NCBI GenBank assembly: GCA_947259185.1
Contig: CAMYKT010000001.1
Coordinates: forward strand, 1-64,000
From: an uncultured Methanobacteriaceae archaeon
GTDB taxonomy: Archaea; Methanobacteriota; Methanobacteria; Methanobacteriales; Methanobacteriaceae
Direction of reading: 5' to 3'
Length of the DNA stretch: 64,000 bases
In this document: one piece after another, positions 63,893 through 64,000 of the stretch
Numbering within the stretch: the first letter of the stretch is position 1
Layout: each line of letters begins with the position of its first letter
Made by a program: the position numbers and the translations under genes
The notes under the pieces: generated by a model
Told to the model about the DNA's origin: nothing
The model's input: only the letters and a program-made list of their open reading frames with translations
Databases searched by the model: none

Positions 63893-64000
63893 ATGCCCAA
63901 ACATATCGTTTCTGGATTAAAGTACATTGCTACAGTAAATCTGAGGAAAAAAGGCCAAACTCAAAGGGAGATAGCTCAGGCTCTGGGTATGGACAGATCC
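63893..64000 (+). CDS. HTH-domain transcriptional regulator, N-terminal part (3' end outside window)
   Basis: Thirty-six codons are seen before the window ends. The sequence contains VNLRKKGQTQREIAQALGMD, the first helices of a helix-turn-helix DNA-binding domain of the type found in methanogen regulators that carry an iron-sulfur domain further on. GGTGA lies four bases before the ATG. It lies 232 bases downstream of fdhA on the same strand, so it may regulate the formate dehydrogenase genes. The rest of the protein and its function cannot be judged. Confidence 0.7.
   Translation, partial: MPKHIVSGLKYIATVNLRKKGQTQREIAQALGMDRS

Overview
The window reads as a chromosome segment of a hydrogenotrophic methanogen of the Methanobacteriales, most likely a Methanobacterium-like mesophile. 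The evidence is archaeal and methanogen-specific genes on both strands: a thiol:fumarate reductase A fragment, CfbD of coenzyme F430 synthesis, an Hmd-related protein, the large subunit of archaeal DNA polymerase D, class I lysyl-tRNA synthetase, TruD, Sec61-beta, the small subunit of phosphomevalonate dehydratase, a DUF2115 protein and an F390-synthetase-like ligase. Ribosome binding sites are variations on GGAGGTGAT, often only GGTGAT placed 3-6 bases before the start, and several genes start with TTG. Intergenic DNA is very AT-rich with TATA-like archaeal promoters. I saw no CRISPR array, insertion sequence, rRNA or integrase.

Layout: 1-17.6 kb is mostly housekeeping and cofactor metabolism (tfrA end, HAD phosphatase, 5'-deoxyadenosine deaminase, hisG, an ABC exporter pair, FAH hydrolase, leuS, cutA, nadE, ArsA-type ATPase, Hmd-related protein, cupin, cbiE, YchF-type GTPase, NADP-type secondary alcohol dehydrogenase). 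17.6-30 kb carries a membrane phosphodiesterase with a metallophosphoesterase, sfsA, cfbD, a nucleotidyltransferase-cupin fusion, hisH, an AIR-synthase-like protein, a pilin-like protein, tRNA-Arg(GCG), an adenylate-forming ligase, truD and the phosphomevalonate dehydratase small subunit. 30-34.5 kb is a patch of small hydrophobic membrane proteins, including one with three internal repeats beside a single-repeat neighbour. 34.6-52.5 kb has purB, Sec61-beta, a VTT-domain protein, polD2, anaerobic ribonucleotide reductase, a CrtI-like FAD enzyme with a yeast-type cytosine deaminase, a two-gene CGSC (UGSC-family) unit, lysS, thiC, a PfkB kinase and a LysR-like regulator.

52.6-64 kb is a formate dehydrogenase/molybdenum cofactor neighbourhood: fdhD, nuoE-like and nuoF-like diaphorase subunits, moaA, a MobB-FeS fusion and a 900-residue fdhA with a NuoG-like iron-sulfur front end. 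Together these look like a pyridine-nucleotide-linked (possibly ferredoxin-linked) formate dehydrogenase rather than the usual F420-linked FdhAB of methanogens; one plausible job is making formate for purine synthesis. The window closes inside a helix-turn-helix gene whose promoter overlaps an inverted repeat.

The items I consider most worth a second look are the CGSC two-gene unit, the FDH module, the tandem-repeat membrane proteins, the secondary alcohol dehydrogenase, a 39-residue small ORF ending in CxxC, and the perfect palindrome in the nrdD leader. All functions are read by eye from the sequence; no database search was run.
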